A stretch of 62,929 nucleotides of DNA from Gammaproteobacteria bacterium 54_18_T64 (GTDB lineage Bacteria; Pseudomonadota; Gammaproteobacteria; Pseudomonadales; Porticoccaceae), in NCBI GenBank assembly GCA_002162825.1, contig MAAU01000012.1, forward strand, positions 1 through 62,929, given 5' to 3'. Of the stretch, positions 7,498-17,809 are shown one piece after another; the stretch's first letter is position 1; every line of letters starts with the position of its first letter. Both the position numbers and the translations under genes were made by a program. A model generated the notes under the pieces. That model saw only the letters and a list, made by a program, of their open reading frames with translations, searched no databases and was not told where the DNA came from.

Positions 7498-9720
7498 ATG
7501 AAAGAAATAAATGCGCTGAGCTATTGGTTTACAAGCTGCCCCAAGGGCTTAGAAGGACTTCTTCTTAAAGAACTTCAGGACCTGGGTTTAAGCCAGCTAC
7601 GCGAGACTGTTGCTGGGGTGGAGTTTAAAGGCGACCTTGAGAGTGCCTACCGAGTGTGTTTGTGGTCGCGCCTGGCCAACCGCTTGCTGTTGCCCCTCAG
7701 TAGTTTCTCCGTTGCCAGTGCCGATGACCTCTACGCCGGTGTGGCCGCGGTGAACTGGACGCAGCACTTTTCTGACAAGGTCAGTATTGCCATCGACTTT
7801 GTCGGCACCGGCGAGGGTGTTAACAATACGCAGTATGGTGCCCAGCGGGTGAAGGACGGCATTGTCGACCACTTCCGTGAGGCCACCGGAAATCGCCCCG
7901 ATGTTGATCTGCGCCAACCCGATATTCGCATCAATGCGCGTTTTGCCAGGGAAAAGGTCACCCTAAGTCTCGATTTTTCCGGCGAGAGTTTGCACAAGCG
8001 TGGCTATCGCATTGCCCAGACCGCGGCGCCACTGAAGGAAAATCTCGCCGCTGCGCTGTTGATACGGGCCGGCTGGCCGGGAAAACAGGGCGCGCTGATC
8101 GATCCGATGTGCGGCAGTGGCACTCTGTTGATCGAGGGCGCCATGATGGCGGCCGATATCGCGCCCAGTTTGCAACGGCAGAACTTCGGCTTTACACACT
8201 GGCATGGCCATCAAGCCGATATTTGGCAGACCTTGCGCGATGAGGCCGAGGAACGTCGAGAGCGCGGTCTGGCCGGGCCCTTGCCACTGATGCGTGGCCA
8301 TGACCAGGACCACCGCGCCCTCACCGCCGCTCAGCGCAATGTCGAACAGGCCGGCCTGGCTGAATATATTGAGCTGGGTCGCCAGCCTCTTAGCGCATTA
8401 CAGCGACCGGCACTGGAGGATGGCGCTAGCGGTTTATTGCTCACCAACCCGCCCTATGGTGCTCGGCTGGGGGACCAGGAGACCCTGAAGGGTCTGTATC
8501 AGGAATTGGGTGAGGTGCTCAAGCGCGAGTTTAGCGGCTGGTCGGTGGCTGTTTTTACCGGCAATGAATACCTCGGTTTTGCTCTGGGTCTGCGCAGTCA
8601 CAAAATCTACAAGTTATTTAATGGCGCCATTCCCGGCCAGCTTTTACTTTTTGAACTCTTCGAGGGTGAGCGGGCGCCGAAGAAAACGACCGAGAATGAA
8701 GCTGGCGTCGACCCCTGGGGTAAGTCCGCCAAGCTCAGTGATGGTGCGACCATGCTGGCCAATCGCCTGCGCAAGAACCAGCGCAAATTGGCACCCTGGC
8801 TGAAGCAACAAAATATCAGCTGTTATCGACTCTACGATGCCGACCTGCCCGAGTATGCGGTGGCCATCGATTGCTACGGCAGTGCGATACACGTGCAGGA
8901 ATATCAGCCCCCGGCCAGTATTGATGCCAGCGCGGCGCGACGGCGCCTGGCCGAGGTCAGCGATGCGGTGTACGCCGTACTAAAGCCCGAACAGAGTCAA
9001 TTCTTTGTCAAGCAGCGCCAGCGCCAACGCGGTGACAAGCAGTACCAACGCCTCAACGAACAGAGCGAGCAGGCCGGGCAAAGTAAATTTGAGGTGCTGG
9101 AAAATGGCGCGCGCTATGAAGTGAATCTGGGTGACTACCTCGACAGTGGTCTGTTTCTCGATCATCGCCCGGTGCGTAAACTGCTAGCCGAGCTCTGTGT
9201 TGGCAAACGCTTCCTCAATCTATTCTGCTATACCGCAACGGCCACCGTACAGGTGGCTCAGGGCGGGGCCGGTGAGAGTTTGAGCATCGATATGTCCAAT
9301 ACCTACCTCGACTGGGCGGGGCGCAATTTCGCACTCAATAAACTTGATACCGAGCGCCACAAACTGCTGCGCGCCGATTGTCTGAGCTGGCTGGCGGCCA
9401 CCGAAGGTGAGGACCTGGAGGGTAGCTTTGAGGTCATCTTGCTCGACCCGCCAACCTTCTCGAACTCGGCAAAAATGGACGATGTGCTCGATATTCAGCG
9501 CGACCACCAGCGCCTGGTTGAGCAGTGCATGGGCCTGTTGAGCAAAGATGGCGTGCTGGTTTTTTCCAATAACTTTCGTCGTTTTAAGCTGGCTCCAGAG
9601 CTTGAAGTCAAGTTTGAGGTGGAGAATATTAGCCCGGCTACCATCGACAAAGACTTTGCCCGCCGCCCGCGCATTCACCAGTGTTGGCTGATTCGCAAGG
9701 GCAGTGTCGAGAGCGTTTGA
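7498..9720 (+). CDS. rlmL: Bifunctional 23S rRNA methyltransferase RlmKL
   Basis: This fusion enzyme makes m2G2445 (RlmL half) and m7G2069 (RlmK half) in 23S rRNA. Its 740 residues are ordered as an N-terminal THUMP region (about 45-155), a first SAM-dependent domain with DPMCGSGT (202 onward) and NPPY (317-320), and then the RlmK half. The RlmK half has a SAM motif NLFCYTATATVQ near 575 and the LLDPPTFSNS motif near 650. The length is close to E. coli RlmKL. The ATG follows a CCTCCGGGA leader. A small thiol-redox gene follows after 29 bases. Confidence 0.95.
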   Translation: MKEINALSYWFTSCPKGLEGLLLKELQDLGLSQLRETVAGVEFKGDLESAYRVCLWSRLANRLLLPLSSFSVASADDLYAGVAAVNWTQHFSDKVSIAIDFVGTGEGVNNTQYGAQRVKDGIVDHFREATGNRPDVDLRQPDIRINARFAREKVTLSLDFSGESLHKRGYRIAQTAAPLKENLAAALLIRAGWPGKQGALIDPMCGSGTLLIEGAMMAADIAPSLQRQNFGFTHWHGHQADIWQTLRDEAEERRERGLAGPLPLMRGHDQDHRALTAAQRNVEQAGLAEYIELGRQPLSALQRPALEDGASGLLLTNPPYGARLGDQETLKGLYQELGEVLKREFSGWSVAVFTGNEYLGFALGLRSHKIYKLFNGAIPGQLLLFELFEGERAPKKTTENEAGVDPWGKSAKLSDGATMLANRLRKNQRKLAPWLKQQNISCYRLYDADLPEYAVAIDCYGSAIHVQEYQPPASIDASAARRRLAEVSDAVYAVLKPEQSQFFVKQRQRQRGDKQYQRLNEQSEQAGQSKFEVLENGARYEVNLGDYLDSGLFLDHRPVRKLLAELCVGKRFLNLFCYTATATVQVAQGGAGESLSIDMSNTYLDWAGRNFALNKLDTERHKLLRADCLSWLAATEGEDLEGSFEVILLDPPTFSNSAKMDDVLDIQRDHQRLVEQCMGLLSKDGVLVFSNNFRRFKLAPELEVKFEVENISPATIDKDFARRPRIHQCWLIRKGSVESV

Positions 9721-9749
9721 TTTTTGCAATTGAGGCAGGGCTCGAGCTA

Positions 9750-9998
9750 ATGGACAGCAATAAAATCGTCACTCTCTATAGCGGCACCGATTGCCATTTG
9801 TGTGAGCAGGCCAGAGCTCTGATTGAGCCGCTGCTCGAACAACTCGGCTGGTATTGTCGGGAAGTGAATATCCGCGGCGATGAGGCTTTGGAGGCACTGT
9901 ATGGGCTACGCATCCCCGTGTTGAAAACACCCTCGGGGGCTGAAAAGGCCTGGCCTTTTAGCGCGGGCCAGGTACGGCGTCTATTACTTGCCGGTTGA
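9750..9998 (+). CDS. Glutaredoxin-like thiol-redox protein
   Basis: This is an 82-residue single thioredoxin-fold protein. It has a CxxC active site (DCHLCEQA, Cys15 and Cys18) and the cis-proline motif of the fold (IPVL, Pro56). It belongs to the glutaredoxin-like group often encoded next to rRNA methylase genes in gammaproteobacteria. The ATG at 9750 gives the family's normal length; a longer in-frame start inside rlmKL is unlikely. Its substrate is unknown. It is probably co-transcribed with rlmKL. Confidence 0.85.
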   Translation: MDSNKIVTLYSGTDCHLCEQARALIEPLLEQLGWYCREVNIRGDEALEALYGLRIPVLKTPSGAEKAWPFSAGQVRRLLLAG

Positions 9999-10045
9999 GA
10001 TGGCGAGTGCCGAAGTTCTTGTTAAAGAGTTCTTGTCTAAGTACT

Positions 10046-10063
10046 CAAGCTCAGTGGAGCTTG
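10046..10063 (-). terminator. Hairpin overlapping the stop of the SirB1-type gene
   Basis: CAAGCTC and GAGCTTG flank a 4-base loop. The hairpin overlaps the stop codon of the minus-strand gene (10051-10053) and lies between convergent genes. Confidence 0.45.
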
Positions 10064-10923
10064 CCCTTGACCTGTGCACGTAACTCAGCGATTTTACGCT
10101 CTAGAGCCTGGGCCCCCTGCATCGTCGGTTTATTGGAGAGGACTTGCTCCAGATCCTGGGCGGCGGGCTCGTAACATTGCAGTTGTTCCAGTACGCCGGC
10201 GCGGTCAATTCGATCCTGTACCGAGTCTTTGTCGAGTAGTAGCAAGCGATCGCAGAGACTCAAGGCCTGTTCAAAATCGGCCCGGTTGGTGTAGATGGCT
10301 TTTAGGTTGCCGAGCATGCGGCGCAGGATGGCCCGTTTGCCAATACTCTCTAGAAACTCGCTTTTAAAGGGCAGGGTGTTGCCCGACGAGACGGCGAGTA
10401 GATCCTTACAATCGTCGATAGTGAGCACTTGTCCGGCAAATGGGTCGATAATCACGACTTCCTGCTGGTCACCTTCCACTACCTGCACGTTACCGGCGAC
10501 ACTGAGCTTCAACAGAAAGTGACCGGGGAAGCCAACGCCTTCGATACATAGGCCGAGGGCTTCACCGACGCTGATATAGACCAGTGCGAGGCTGATGGGA
10601 ATACCACGGCGGGTTTCCAGAACCCTATTGAGATAACTGTTCTCGGGGTTGTAGTAATCCTTGCTATCACCACTAAAGCCGACCTGGCGATAGAGCAGGT
10701 GGCAGAGCTTAGTGGCGATAGTGTCGAGACTCTGCGAGGTGTCGATTTGCACCCGGGCCCGTGCGGCGAGTTGCTCCAGCCGTCGATAGCTGTCCTCGGG
10801 CTTGAGTTCGGGGTCTTGTTCTGCGGCGATACAAAGCGCGGCACGGATCAGATCAATAGCCTCATCACTACCCATCAGCATGGCGGCGAACTCTGCTTCC
10901 GGTTCAAAGGGGGCTGTGCTCAA
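10051..10923 (-). CDS. SirB1-family transglutaminase-like/TPR protein
   Basis: This 290-residue cytoplasmic protein matches the SirB1 family. Residues about 40-200 form the transglutaminase-like core, with NSYLNRVLETRRGIPISL and the GFPGHFLLK segment. Residues about 205-285 form TPR-like helices (LKAIYTNRADFEQALSLCDRLL). No catalytic role is established for the family; in E. coli the gene lies near prmC and kdsA. The start is TTG (10923), which gives a normal N-terminus. A strong hairpin separates it from tatD upstream. Confidence 0.85.
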   Translation of the reverse strand: MSTAPFEPEAEFAAMLMGSDEAIDLIRAALCIAAEQDPELKPEDSYRRLEQLAARARVQIDTSQSLDTIATKLCHLLYRQVGFSGDSKDYYNPENSYLNRVLETRRGIPISLALVYISVGEALGLCIEGVGFPGHFLLKLSVAGNVQVVEGDQQEVVIIDPFAGQVLTIDDCKDLLAVSSGNTLPFKSEFLESIGKRAILRRMLGNLKAIYTNRADFEQALSLCDRLLLLDKDSVQDRIDRAGVLEQLQCYEPAAQDLEQVLSNKPTMQGAQALERKIAELRAQVKGKLH

Positions 10924-10973
10924 TTTTAGTTTCTCGATATGTCAGTTGTTAGCTTTATTGTACAAGTCGATAG

Positions 10974-11008
10974 CGAATCACTGTCAGCACACTGCTGACA
11001 GTGATTCG
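10974..11008 (-). terminator. Perfect 16-bp hairpin after tatD
   Basis: The 16-base arm CGAATCACTGTCAGCA (10974-10989) and its exact reverse complement (10993-11008) flank a 3-base loop. It starts one base beyond the tatD stop codon on the minus strand. It has no U-tract, and is likely the end signal of the slt-tatD transcript. Confidence 0.6.
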
Positions 11009-11009
11009 T

Positions 11010-11834
11010 CTAGGAGTCTAAACGAAAAAACTGCCGCGCCGTAGTACTTGTTGCCTGGGCGATAAGCTCGGCGGTCTCACTGCGAAATTTTGCCACGGAG
11101 TCGAGTACCCAGGGTAGATAAGCGGGTTCATTGCGGCTCGACTTTGGCTTGGGCTGCAGGGTGCGAGGAGTCAGGTAGGGGGCGTCGGTTTCGAGCATCA
11201 GTCGATTTAGAGGGATGTTTTTAACCAGGTTTTGCAGTTCCTGGCCTCGGCGCTCGTCGCAAATCCAGCCGGTGACGCCAATGTGTAGGTCGAGGTCGAG
11301 ATAATTAAACAGGGATTTTTTATCGCCGGTAAAACAGTGGATCACGCCATCAACCAGGTGGTCACGATAGCAGTGTAGTATTTCTAGCTGCCGTTTGTGG
11401 GCATCGCGCTCGTGAAGAAACACCGGTAGTTGCAGCTCGCTGGCGAGTTCGAGCTGAGCCTCAAAGGCCAACTCCTGCTGAGGCCGGGGTGAGAAATCAC
11501 GGTTGAAGTCGAGCCCGGTTTCACCAATGGCGACCACGGCGCCATGACTGGCGAGCTCTGCTAGTACACCGGCGCTGGCCCGGTGCCAGTTTTTAGCCTC
11601 GTGGGGATGCACACCCGCGGTGCAGGAGAGCATGGCGGGAAACTCTTCGGCGTAGCGCTCACACAGGTCGATTAGCTCGTGGCTAATGGACTCGCTGGTG
11701 GCGGTGAGAATACAGGCGCTGACGCCACTGTCGCGGGCGCGCTCGAGTACAGCGTGGGTCTCACCCTTAAAGCGTTTGTCGGCAAGATTGACGCCGATAT
11801 CAACCAGGGGGCGGGCGTGTTGCTCAGTGTCCAT
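11010..11834 (-). CDS. tatD: TatD-family metal-dependent deoxyribonuclease
   Basis: This 274-residue TIM-barrel hydrolase matches TatD closely. It starts with the TatD-type DIGVNL motif (not the HxH of other family members), then has TAGVHPHEAKNW, IGETGLDFNRDFS (metal-ligand Glu), PVFLHERDAH, GVIHCFTG and LMLETDAPYL. TatD is a Mg-dependent 3'-5' exonuclease linked to oxidative DNA repair. The ATG at 11834 was chosen because it lies 8 bases after the slt stop and places DIGVNL near the N-terminus. A longer reading would overlap slt. Confidence 0.92.
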   Translation of the reverse strand: MDTEQHARPLVDIGVNLADKRFKGETHAVLERARDSGVSACILTATSESISHELIDLCERYAEEFPAMLSCTAGVHPHEAKNWHRASAGVLAELASHGAVVAIGETGLDFNRDFSPRPQQELAFEAQLELASELQLPVFLHERDAHKRQLEILHCYRDHLVDGVIHCFTGDKKSLFNYLDLDLHIGVTGWICDERRGQELQNLVKNIPLNRLMLETDAPYLTPRTLQPKPKSSRNEPAYLPWVLDSVAKFRSETAELIAQATSTTARQFFRLDS

Positions 11835-11842
11835 GGTGAAGA

Positions 11843-13912
11843 CTACAGCAGTTGTTGTTTTTCGGCGGGTGAGAGTAGGGGTAGGGTTTGCTCGAGGTGG
11901 TGAGCAAAAATAAGGCAATAGGCGAGAACGTTTTGTACATATTGACGGGTTTCACTGTAGGGGATGGTTTCTATCCATACGTCGTAGGTCAGTTTGCCGG
12001 CGCTCTCTTTGCGCCAGCGGGCAACGCGGTGGGGTCCAGCATTATAGGAGGCGGTGGCGAGAATGCGATTGTCGGCGAAACGTAACATCATGTCCTTGTA
12101 ATAGCGACTGCCGAGACTGAGGTTTTTACTGGGTTGAAATAATTGTCGGCTGCTTTTGTAGCGGATGTTGTGCTGTCGGGCCACTTGCTTAGCGGTGGCG
12201 GGCATCAGCTGCATTAAGCCCTTGGCTCCTGCGGGCGAGGTGACGTCGGCGGCAAAGGCACTCTCCTGACGGGAAATGGCAAACAGTAGACTGAGAGGTA
12301 GATCCATCTCTTGCGCCTGTTTTTCGAACTCCCGACGATAGGCCTGGGGGAAGCGAATATCAATATCGTCCCAGTAACGCGCCTTCGACATGGCGAGAAT
12401 GGCCTGCTGATACCAGTGTTCGCGGTGAGCCAGCTGGGCGGCAATCAACCATTGCTCGGTACTGAAGTTTTTCGTGGCCTGGTACCACTCGCGCCGAGCG
12501 CGCAGGTTTTCGCCCTGGATGAAAAATTCCCTTACCCGCTGTAGTGCTGGGGTTTTGGCCAGAGCATCGATCTCGTCAGTTTTCAGAGGCAGAGGGTGTT
12601 GAGCCATGCGGTAGGGGTTGCCGACCCGGTCGCTGGCGAGAAAGCCGTAAAAGCTGCGAAAGCGCGACAACTCCCGGAAGGTGGTTTTGGCCTGGTCGAT
12701 GACCTCTGGGTCACCACTGGTCATCAGTTGCGCCCGGGCCTGCCAGTAGCGCCAGCGCTGCTGTGTACGGATGGCCTCTGGCAAGCTGTGAATCCAGGGT
12801 TTGATTACCTGCCAGTTGTTGTCGCGTAGCAGAATGCGCAGTTGCCACTCGAGTAAGGTGCTGTTGGCCACCACGATATTGGCGTTGATGTAGTTGAGTG
12901 CGGCTGCGTGCTTATCCTGTTTGTGCAGGCCCTTGATCAGCCGCGCTAGCACACGGCCCTGGCTGGCTTCGTCAAAGCGGTGACTCTGGCGATAGTGCTC
13001 CCAGTGCTTTATAGCCTGTGTGGCATTTTGCCTGGCGAGGTGGACGATAGCGTGTTCGATGAGAGCGCGGTTATCGGGGCGGTCGGCACTGAGCCGAGAA
13101 TAATTGCCAACGAGGGCGGGTTGGCGGTCGACAGTACGGTACAGGGCGGCCTTGTCGCGATAGGCGGCGCTGGTAAAAAAACGTTCGATGTAGTGCGCCA
13201 ACTGGAACTGGTGTTTGAATATGGCCCGGGTATAGCGTTGCCAGGCGACGGCCTCGGTGATATGACCCCGGTCGATCAGCAGTTTAAACAGGGGGTCGCA
13301 GGCTTTGGGTTGCGACTTGCCGACACTCCATAGGGGCAGAGCTGCGCTCAGGGCGGCGTTTGTATGGCCACTTTTATAACGGGCGTATTGATACTCACAC
13401 TGTTGAGCGCTGGAGCTTGTGGCCGGGTCGTAGTAATACAGTAACTTTTGCCACTGTTGCCTCTTGTAGAGCAGGTGCAGCCAGCGCTTGCGCAGTTTCC
13501 TGGTCACGGGCAGAGTAGGGTAATCGCGTAAAAAATCGGCGACAAGGGCTTCATTACTCAAGCGAATATTGCCACTAATACGGCTGTAAAGCAGGTAGGG
13601 GTAAAGCGGATAGGTTTCTAGGCTCGAGCGGAGGGCCTTAAAACTTGCCGTAGCGCCACGGCGCAAATCTTTATTCACCTTTTTATAGAGTTGTCGCTGC
13701 CGGGTGAGGGCTCTGTCGGAGGCGAGTGAGGCAGTGGAGGGGGCTTTTTGTTCGTCACTGCTGACGGTGCTGGTGACCGTGAGTTCGGCTTGCACCATGG
13801 CGGGGCTAAAAAATGTATGGGCGAATATGAGGGCTAATGACAGGAATAGCCGTCGGCTCTGTAGCGAAGAGGCCTGTGAACAGTATTTTCTAAGGCTAAA
13901 AAAAAGCTTCAT
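11843..13912 (-). CDS. slt: Soluble lytic murein transglycosylase
   Basis: This periplasmic enzyme cleaves the MurNAc-GlcNAc bond of peptidoglycan to give 1,6-anhydro-MurNAc products. The 689 residues begin with a signal sequence ending near AMVQA. A long alpha-helical superhelix (U and L domains) follows. The C-terminal lysozyme-like domain has the catalytic Glu in AISRQESAF (about Glu550), followed by SPAGAKGLMQLMP and NAGP. It is slightly longer than E. coli Slt70. It is probably co-transcribed with tatD, 8 bases downstream. Confidence 0.95.
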   Translation of the reverse strand: MKLFFSLRKYCSQASSLQSRRLFLSLALIFAHTFFSPAMVQAELTVTSTVSSDEQKAPSTASLASDRALTRQRQLYKKVNKDLRRGATASFKALRSSLETYPLYPYLLYSRISGNIRLSNEALVADFLRDYPTLPVTRKLRKRWLHLLYKRQQWQKLLYYYDPATSSSAQQCEYQYARYKSGHTNAALSAALPLWSVGKSQPKACDPLFKLLIDRGHITEAVAWQRYTRAIFKHQFQLAHYIERFFTSAAYRDKAALYRTVDRQPALVGNYSRLSADRPDNRALIEHAIVHLARQNATQAIKHWEHYRQSHRFDEASQGRVLARLIKGLHKQDKHAAALNYINANIVVANSTLLEWQLRILLRDNNWQVIKPWIHSLPEAIRTQQRWRYWQARAQLMTSGDPEVIDQAKTTFRELSRFRSFYGFLASDRVGNPYRMAQHPLPLKTDEIDALAKTPALQRVREFFIQGENLRARREWYQATKNFSTEQWLIAAQLAHREHWYQQAILAMSKARYWDDIDIRFPQAYRREFEKQAQEMDLPLSLLFAISRQESAFAADVTSPAGAKGLMQLMPATAKQVARQHNIRYKSSRQLFQPSKNLSLGSRYYKDMMLRFADNRILATASYNAGPHRVARWRKESAGKLTYDVWIETIPYSETRQYVQNVLAYCLIFAHHLEQTLPLLSPAEKQQLL

Positions 13913-13979
13913 ATCTTGGCAGACAACTCCGTCCTTGAAGTATCAGGGGGTACTATGTGACCACTACCGGGGTGAAATG

Positions 13980-14423
13980 TTACGTTTTTTGTTTTTTTAT
14001 TCTCACCGCTAGTACATCACACACCGAACCGTGCAATACCCCATTGGCCGTTGAGCCGAAGACTAGTGCCAGACCGTGGCGGCCGTGGCTGCCGACGACA
14101 GTGAGGTCGACATCATTTTCTTTGGCAAAGTGGTGCATTTCCTGGGCCGGTTGCCCGATCAAGACATGGCCATGTTCAGAGGATAAGCCCAGCTGCTGAC
14201 AAAAACTTTGTAGGCGGCTGTGGGCCTGTTCTTCCATTTGCGCCTGTACCTCGCTGAGGTCCATGGGGATATCGCCACCGTAGGCGAAAGACAGGGGCTC
14301 TTGAACATGTAAGAGGCTAATGCGCACATCTTTGTCATCGAATAACTCTTTGACGCGGTCGATAACCAGCTGTGATTCCGGGGATAAATCGAGGCCAACA
14401 AGAATGTGGTTGTAGTAAGACAT
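13980..14423 (-). CDS. Universal stress protein (UspA family)
   Basis: This 147-residue single-domain Usp starts MSYYNHILVGLDLSPES, the typical beta1/DLSPES opening of UspA. The C-terminal part VVGSHGRHGLALVFGSTANGV resembles the nucleotide-binding glycine motif (GxxG...GS) of ATP-binding Usp proteins. The ATG at 14423 was preferred to an upstream in-frame ATG because it begins at the conserved beta strand. It is divergent from the membrane protein gene at 14488. Individual stress roles cannot be told apart by sequence. Confidence 0.9.
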   Translation of the reverse strand: MSYYNHILVGLDLSPESQLVIDRVKELFDDKDVRISLLHVQEPLSFAYGGDIPMDLSEVQAQMEEQAHSRLQSFCQQLGLSSEHGHVLIGQPAQEMHHFAKENDVDLTVVGSHGRHGLALVFGSTANGVLHGSVCDVLAVRIKKQKT

Positions 14424-14487
14424 AGATAAAGTTGCTCCATGATTCGCGCTATAGTGTAAACCTATCGCCACCCAGAGTAGAACCGCT

Positions 14488-14976
14488 GTGAGTTATTTAG
14501 TTATTGTCGTTGCCGTACTGGTGATGATCTCTGTTTTGACCTCATTTAAACCCTCTGCACGGCAGAAGCGGCTGGTCATATTGCGCCGTTATGCCAATGA
14601 GCGGGGTTTACATATAGAGATCGTTGCCGATGCCGTCACGGATCAAAGGGGCTCTAGTCCTACGGCGGTGCGCTATCTCCTGCCCTGGACGGCGAAAAAT
14701 ATTCGCCATGACGATCAGCGCCACTGGTTATTGGTACGGGGCAAACGGGGCAAGTTGTCACCCTGGAAGGGTTGGTGCTGGTTTCAGCAGGAGGCCCCGG
14801 AGGATTGTCACGGCTCGATTCGCCGCGCCCTGGACAAGATGCCCAGCAGCGTGAATGCCATTTGTAGTAATAGCTTTGGTCTCGGGGCCTACTGGCCCGA
14901 GAAGGGTAAGATCGATGAAATTGACAAGATTGCCGCTGGCCTGCGCATCATTTCAAGCAACAAAACTACCGAATAA
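14488..14976 (+). CDS. Conserved hypothetical protein with N-terminal membrane anchor
   Basis: This 162-residue product starts with a GTG. Residues 2-19 form a hydrophobic helix. The rest is soluble and basic, rich in Trp (KGWCWFQQEAP), with a putative substrate pocket of unknown nature. I do not recognise the family. It lies between a usp gene and topA. A short GC hairpin with a T-run (15119-15136) could end its transcript before topA. Confidence 0.7.
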   Translation: MSYLVIVVAVLVMISVLTSFKPSARQKRLVILRRYANERGLHIEIVADAVTDQRGSSPTAVRYLLPWTAKNIRHDDQRHWLLVRGKRGKLSPWKGWCWFQQEAPEDCHGSIRRALDKMPSSVNAICSNSFGLGAYWPEKGKIDEIDKIAAGLRIISSNKTTE

Positions 14977-15118
14977 GCCCTTGAAAGTAGCCTTGAAGCG
15001 AGCTCTGTCATACCTGGATAGAGGCTTGTGGATAGTTTTAGAACTGAGACCTCCGACAAATAAATATTCAAAATTCCTTGACCGCCGGGGTTTCAGGCCT
15101 TATATATCGCACCTTGTC

Positions 15119-15136
15119 AGCCCTGTCGGGCTTTTT
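15119..15136 (+). terminator. Short GC hairpin with T-run upstream of topA
   Basis: AGCCC and GGGCT flank a 4-base loop and are followed by TTTTT, a classical intrinsic terminator shape. It lies 26 bases before the topA ATG. It either ends the upstream transcript or acts as an attenuator in the topA leader. Confidence 0.5.
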
Positions 15137-15161
15137 CCAATAAATGATATTGTAGGTTTGC

Positions 15162-17795
15162 ATGGGTAAATCACTGGTTATTGTTGAATCACCAGCAAAA
15201 GCGAAAACCATTAATAAGTACCTGGGTAGCGATTTCATCGTTAAATCCAGTATTGGCCACGTGCGCGACCTACCCACCGGGGCCTCTAATCGCAAGCCCG
15301 CGGACCCCAAAGAGCGGGCCAAGCAGGCGGCCATTACTCGCAAGTTGTCGCCGGCGAAAAAAATAATTCACAAACAAAAGAAGGCTAAAAAACAGCTGAT
15401 TACCCGCATGGGCATCAACCCCGATAAGGATTGGGCCGCGGATTACCAAATACTGCCGGGTAAGGAAAAAGTCGTCAGTGAGCTGGTTAAGTTGGCGAAG
15501 AATGCCGACACCATCTATCTGGCGACGGATTTGGACCGCGAGGGTGAGGCCATTGCCTGGCACCTGCAGCAAACCATCGGCGGCGATGACAGTCGTTATA
15601 AACGCGTGGTCTTTAACGAGATCACCAAGAAGGCGATTCAGGAGGCCTTTGCAAAGCCGGGTAAACTCGACACCAATCAGGTCAACGCCCAGCAGGCGCG
15701 TCGCTTTCTCGATCGGGTGGTGGGCTTTATGGTCTCGCCACTGCTCTGGGCCAAGGTCGCTCGTGGCCTCTCTGCTGGTCGAGTGCAGTCCGTTGCCGTG
15801 AAGTTGGTGGTGGAACGGGAGCGGGAAATCCAGGCTTTTGTGCCCGAGGAGTACTGGACCTTACACGCCGACCTTGAAAAGAAGACTGAAGAGCAGGTGC
15901 GCTTTGAAGTGCGCAGCCACAATGGTAAGGCCTATCGCCCGGTCGGTGAAGCCGGTAGTGTTGCCGCCGTCAGCGCCCTGCAAAATGCCGAGTTTTTAGT
16001 CACCTCCCGTGATGACAAGCCAACGCAAACCAAACCGCCCAAGCCCTTTATTACCTCAACCCTGCAACAGGCCGCGAGCACGCGCCTCGGCTTTGGCGTG
16101 AAGAAAACCATGATGATGGCCCAGCGTTTGTACGAGGCTGGCTACATCACCTATATGCGTACGGACTCCACTAATCTGAGCAAAGATGCAGTGGGAAACT
16201 GCCGCGAATTAATCGCCACTCGCTACGGTAAAGACTATTTGCCCGAGCAACCGAATGTGTACTCGAGTAAAGAGGGTGCTCAGGAGGCGCACGAAGCTGT
16301 GCGGCCATCGAATGTCGATATTGGTGTTGCCGATATTCAGGGTGTCGATGAAGACGCCGTACGTCTTTATGAAATGATCTGGCAGCAATTTGTTGCCTGT
16401 CAAATGGTGCCTGCAAAATTCACCAGCACTAGTGTCGGTGTGACTGCGGGCGAGTACGGCTTGCAGGTGCGGGGTCGCGTGGTGCGCTTTGAAGGCTTCC
16501 TTCGCGCCATACCGGTACTGCGTAATAAAGACGATACCGAACTGCCCGAATATACGGTGGGCGAAATTTTAAAAATGTTGGTGCTAGTACCGCGCCAGCA
16601 CTTTACCAAACCACCCGCCCGTTTCAGTGAGGCGGCCCTGGTGCGCGAACTTGAAAAAAGAGGCATTGGCCGACCGTCCACTTACGCGGCGATTATTTCC
16701 ACCATTCAGGATCGTGGTTATGTGCGTTTGGAAACGAAACGTTTTTATGCGGAAAAAATTGGCGATATTGTCACCAGCCGCCTGAGTGATAATTTTAGTG
16801 ATCTAATGGATTACGGCTTTACCGCGACGCTTGAAGAGCAGCTCGATGAAATTGCCGATGGCACTCTAGACTGGAAAGAGGTGCTCAATCGTTTTTACGC
16901 GGGCTTTAGTGACAAGCTAGAAAAAGCCCAGGCGGAAGAGGGTGGCATGGCACCGAATGGCGCCACCGATACCGATATTCCCTGCCCCAAGTGCGAGCGT
17001 ACGATGATGATTCGCACCGGTAGCACAGGTGTCTTCCTCGGTTGTTCCGGTTACAACCTGCCGCCCAAGGAGCGCTGTAAGGAAACGCTGAACCTGGTTG
17101 CTGGCGATGAGGCCATCAGTGCCGATGAGGACGAAGAGGCGGAATCAAAACGCCTGTTGAGTAAGCATCACTGCGGTATTTGTGCGACGCAAATGGACAG
17201 TTATTTAATTGACGAGACGCGTAAACTCCATATTTGCGGTAAAAACCCCGATTGCCCGGGTTATGAAGTTGAAGCCGGAACCTATCGTATCAAAGGCTAC
17301 GAAGGTCCCCTTATCGAATGTGATAAATGTGGTGCCGACATGCAACTAAAGTCGGGCCGTTTCGGTAAGTATTTTGGCTGCACGGCGGATGAGTGTAAAA
17401 ACACCCGTAAATTATTGCGCAGTGGTCAGGCAGCACCACCGAAGATGGATCCGGTGCCGATGCCTGAACTGGCTTGCGTAAAAGTGGATGACACTTATAT
17501 ATTGCGCGACGGTGCTGCGGGCTTATTTCTTGCCGCTAGCCAGTTTCCCAAGAACCGTGAAACGCGGGCGCCCCTGGTCAAAGAGCTGTTGCCCCACAAA
17601 GATGAAATTGACCCTAAATATACCTTCTTGTTTTCTGCCCCTACGGAAGATCCCGATGGCAATAAAACGGTGGTGCGTTTTAGTCGTAAGACTCAGGAGA
17701 TTTACGTGCAGTCAGAAGTCGAAGGCAAGGCCAGTGGCTGGAAGGTGTTTTATCAAAATGAAAAATGGGTGGTGACTGACAAACGGAAAAAGTAG
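15162..17795 (+). CDS. topA: DNA topoisomerase I
   Basis: This type IA topoisomerase relaxes negative supercoils. Its 877 residues start with the Toprim domain ([12 protein letters not shown], then [13 protein letters not shown]). The catalytic Tyr is in ITYMRTDS (Tyr331, the counterpart of E. coli Tyr319). Three C4 zinc ribbons follow after residue about 605 ([24 protein letters not shown]), and a C-terminal basic tail ends KRKK. The length matches gammaproteobacterial TopA. A DUF6586-like gene follows after 31 bases, as in Pseudomonas. Confidence 0.97.
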   Translation: MGKSLVIVESPAKAKTINKYLGSDFIVKSSIGHVRDLPTGASNRKPADPKERAKQAAITRKLSPAKKIIHKQKKAKKQLITRMGINPDKDWAADYQILPGKEKVVSELVKLAKNADTIYLATDLDREGEAIAWHLQQTIGGDDSRYKRVVFNEITKKAIQEAFAKPGKLDTNQVNAQQARRFLDRVVGFMVSPLLWAKVARGLSAGRVQSVAVKLVVEREREIQAFVPEEYWTLHADLEKKTEEQVRFEVRSHNGKAYRPVGEAGSVAAVSALQNAEFLVTSRDDKPTQTKPPKPFITSTLQQAASTRLGFGVKKTMMMAQRLYEAGYITYMRTDSTNLSKDAVGNCRELIATRYGKDYLPEQPNVYSSKEGAQEAHEAVRPSNVDIGVADIQGVDEDAVRLYEMIWQQFVACQMVPAKFTSTSVGVTAGEYGLQVRGRVVRFEGFLRAIPVLRNKDDTELPEYTVGEILKMLVLVPRQHFTKPPARFSEAALVRELEKRGIGRPSTYAAIISTIQDRGYVRLETKRFYAEKIGDIVTSRLSDNFSDLMDYGFTATLEEQLDEIADGTLDWKEVLNRFYAGFSDKLEKAQAEEGGMAPNGATDTDIPCPKCERTMMIRTGSTGVFLGCSGYNLPPKERCKETLNLVAGDEAISADEDEEAESKRLLSKHHCGICATQMDSYLIDETRKLHICGKNPDCPGYEVEAGTYRIKGYEGPLIECDKCGADMQLKSGRFGKYFGCTADECKNTRKLLRSGQAAPPKMDPVPMPELACVKVDDTYILRDGAAGLFLAASQFPKNRETRAPLVKELLPHKDEIDPKYTFLFSAPTEDPDGNKTVVRFSRKTQEIYVQSEVEGKASGWKVFYQNEKWVVTDKRKK

Positions 17796-17809
17796 CTACG
17801 GGATTAGTT

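Noticed and set aside
9681-9749. Longer N-terminus for the glutaredoxin-like gene
   Set aside because: The extra 23 residues would lie largely inside rlmKL and show no conservation. The ATG at 9750 gives the family's normal start.
13980-14471. Longer version of the universal stress protein starting at 14471
   Set aside because: The 16 added residues do not belong to the Usp fold, which starts at MSYYNHILVG. The extension would also approach the divergent gene.
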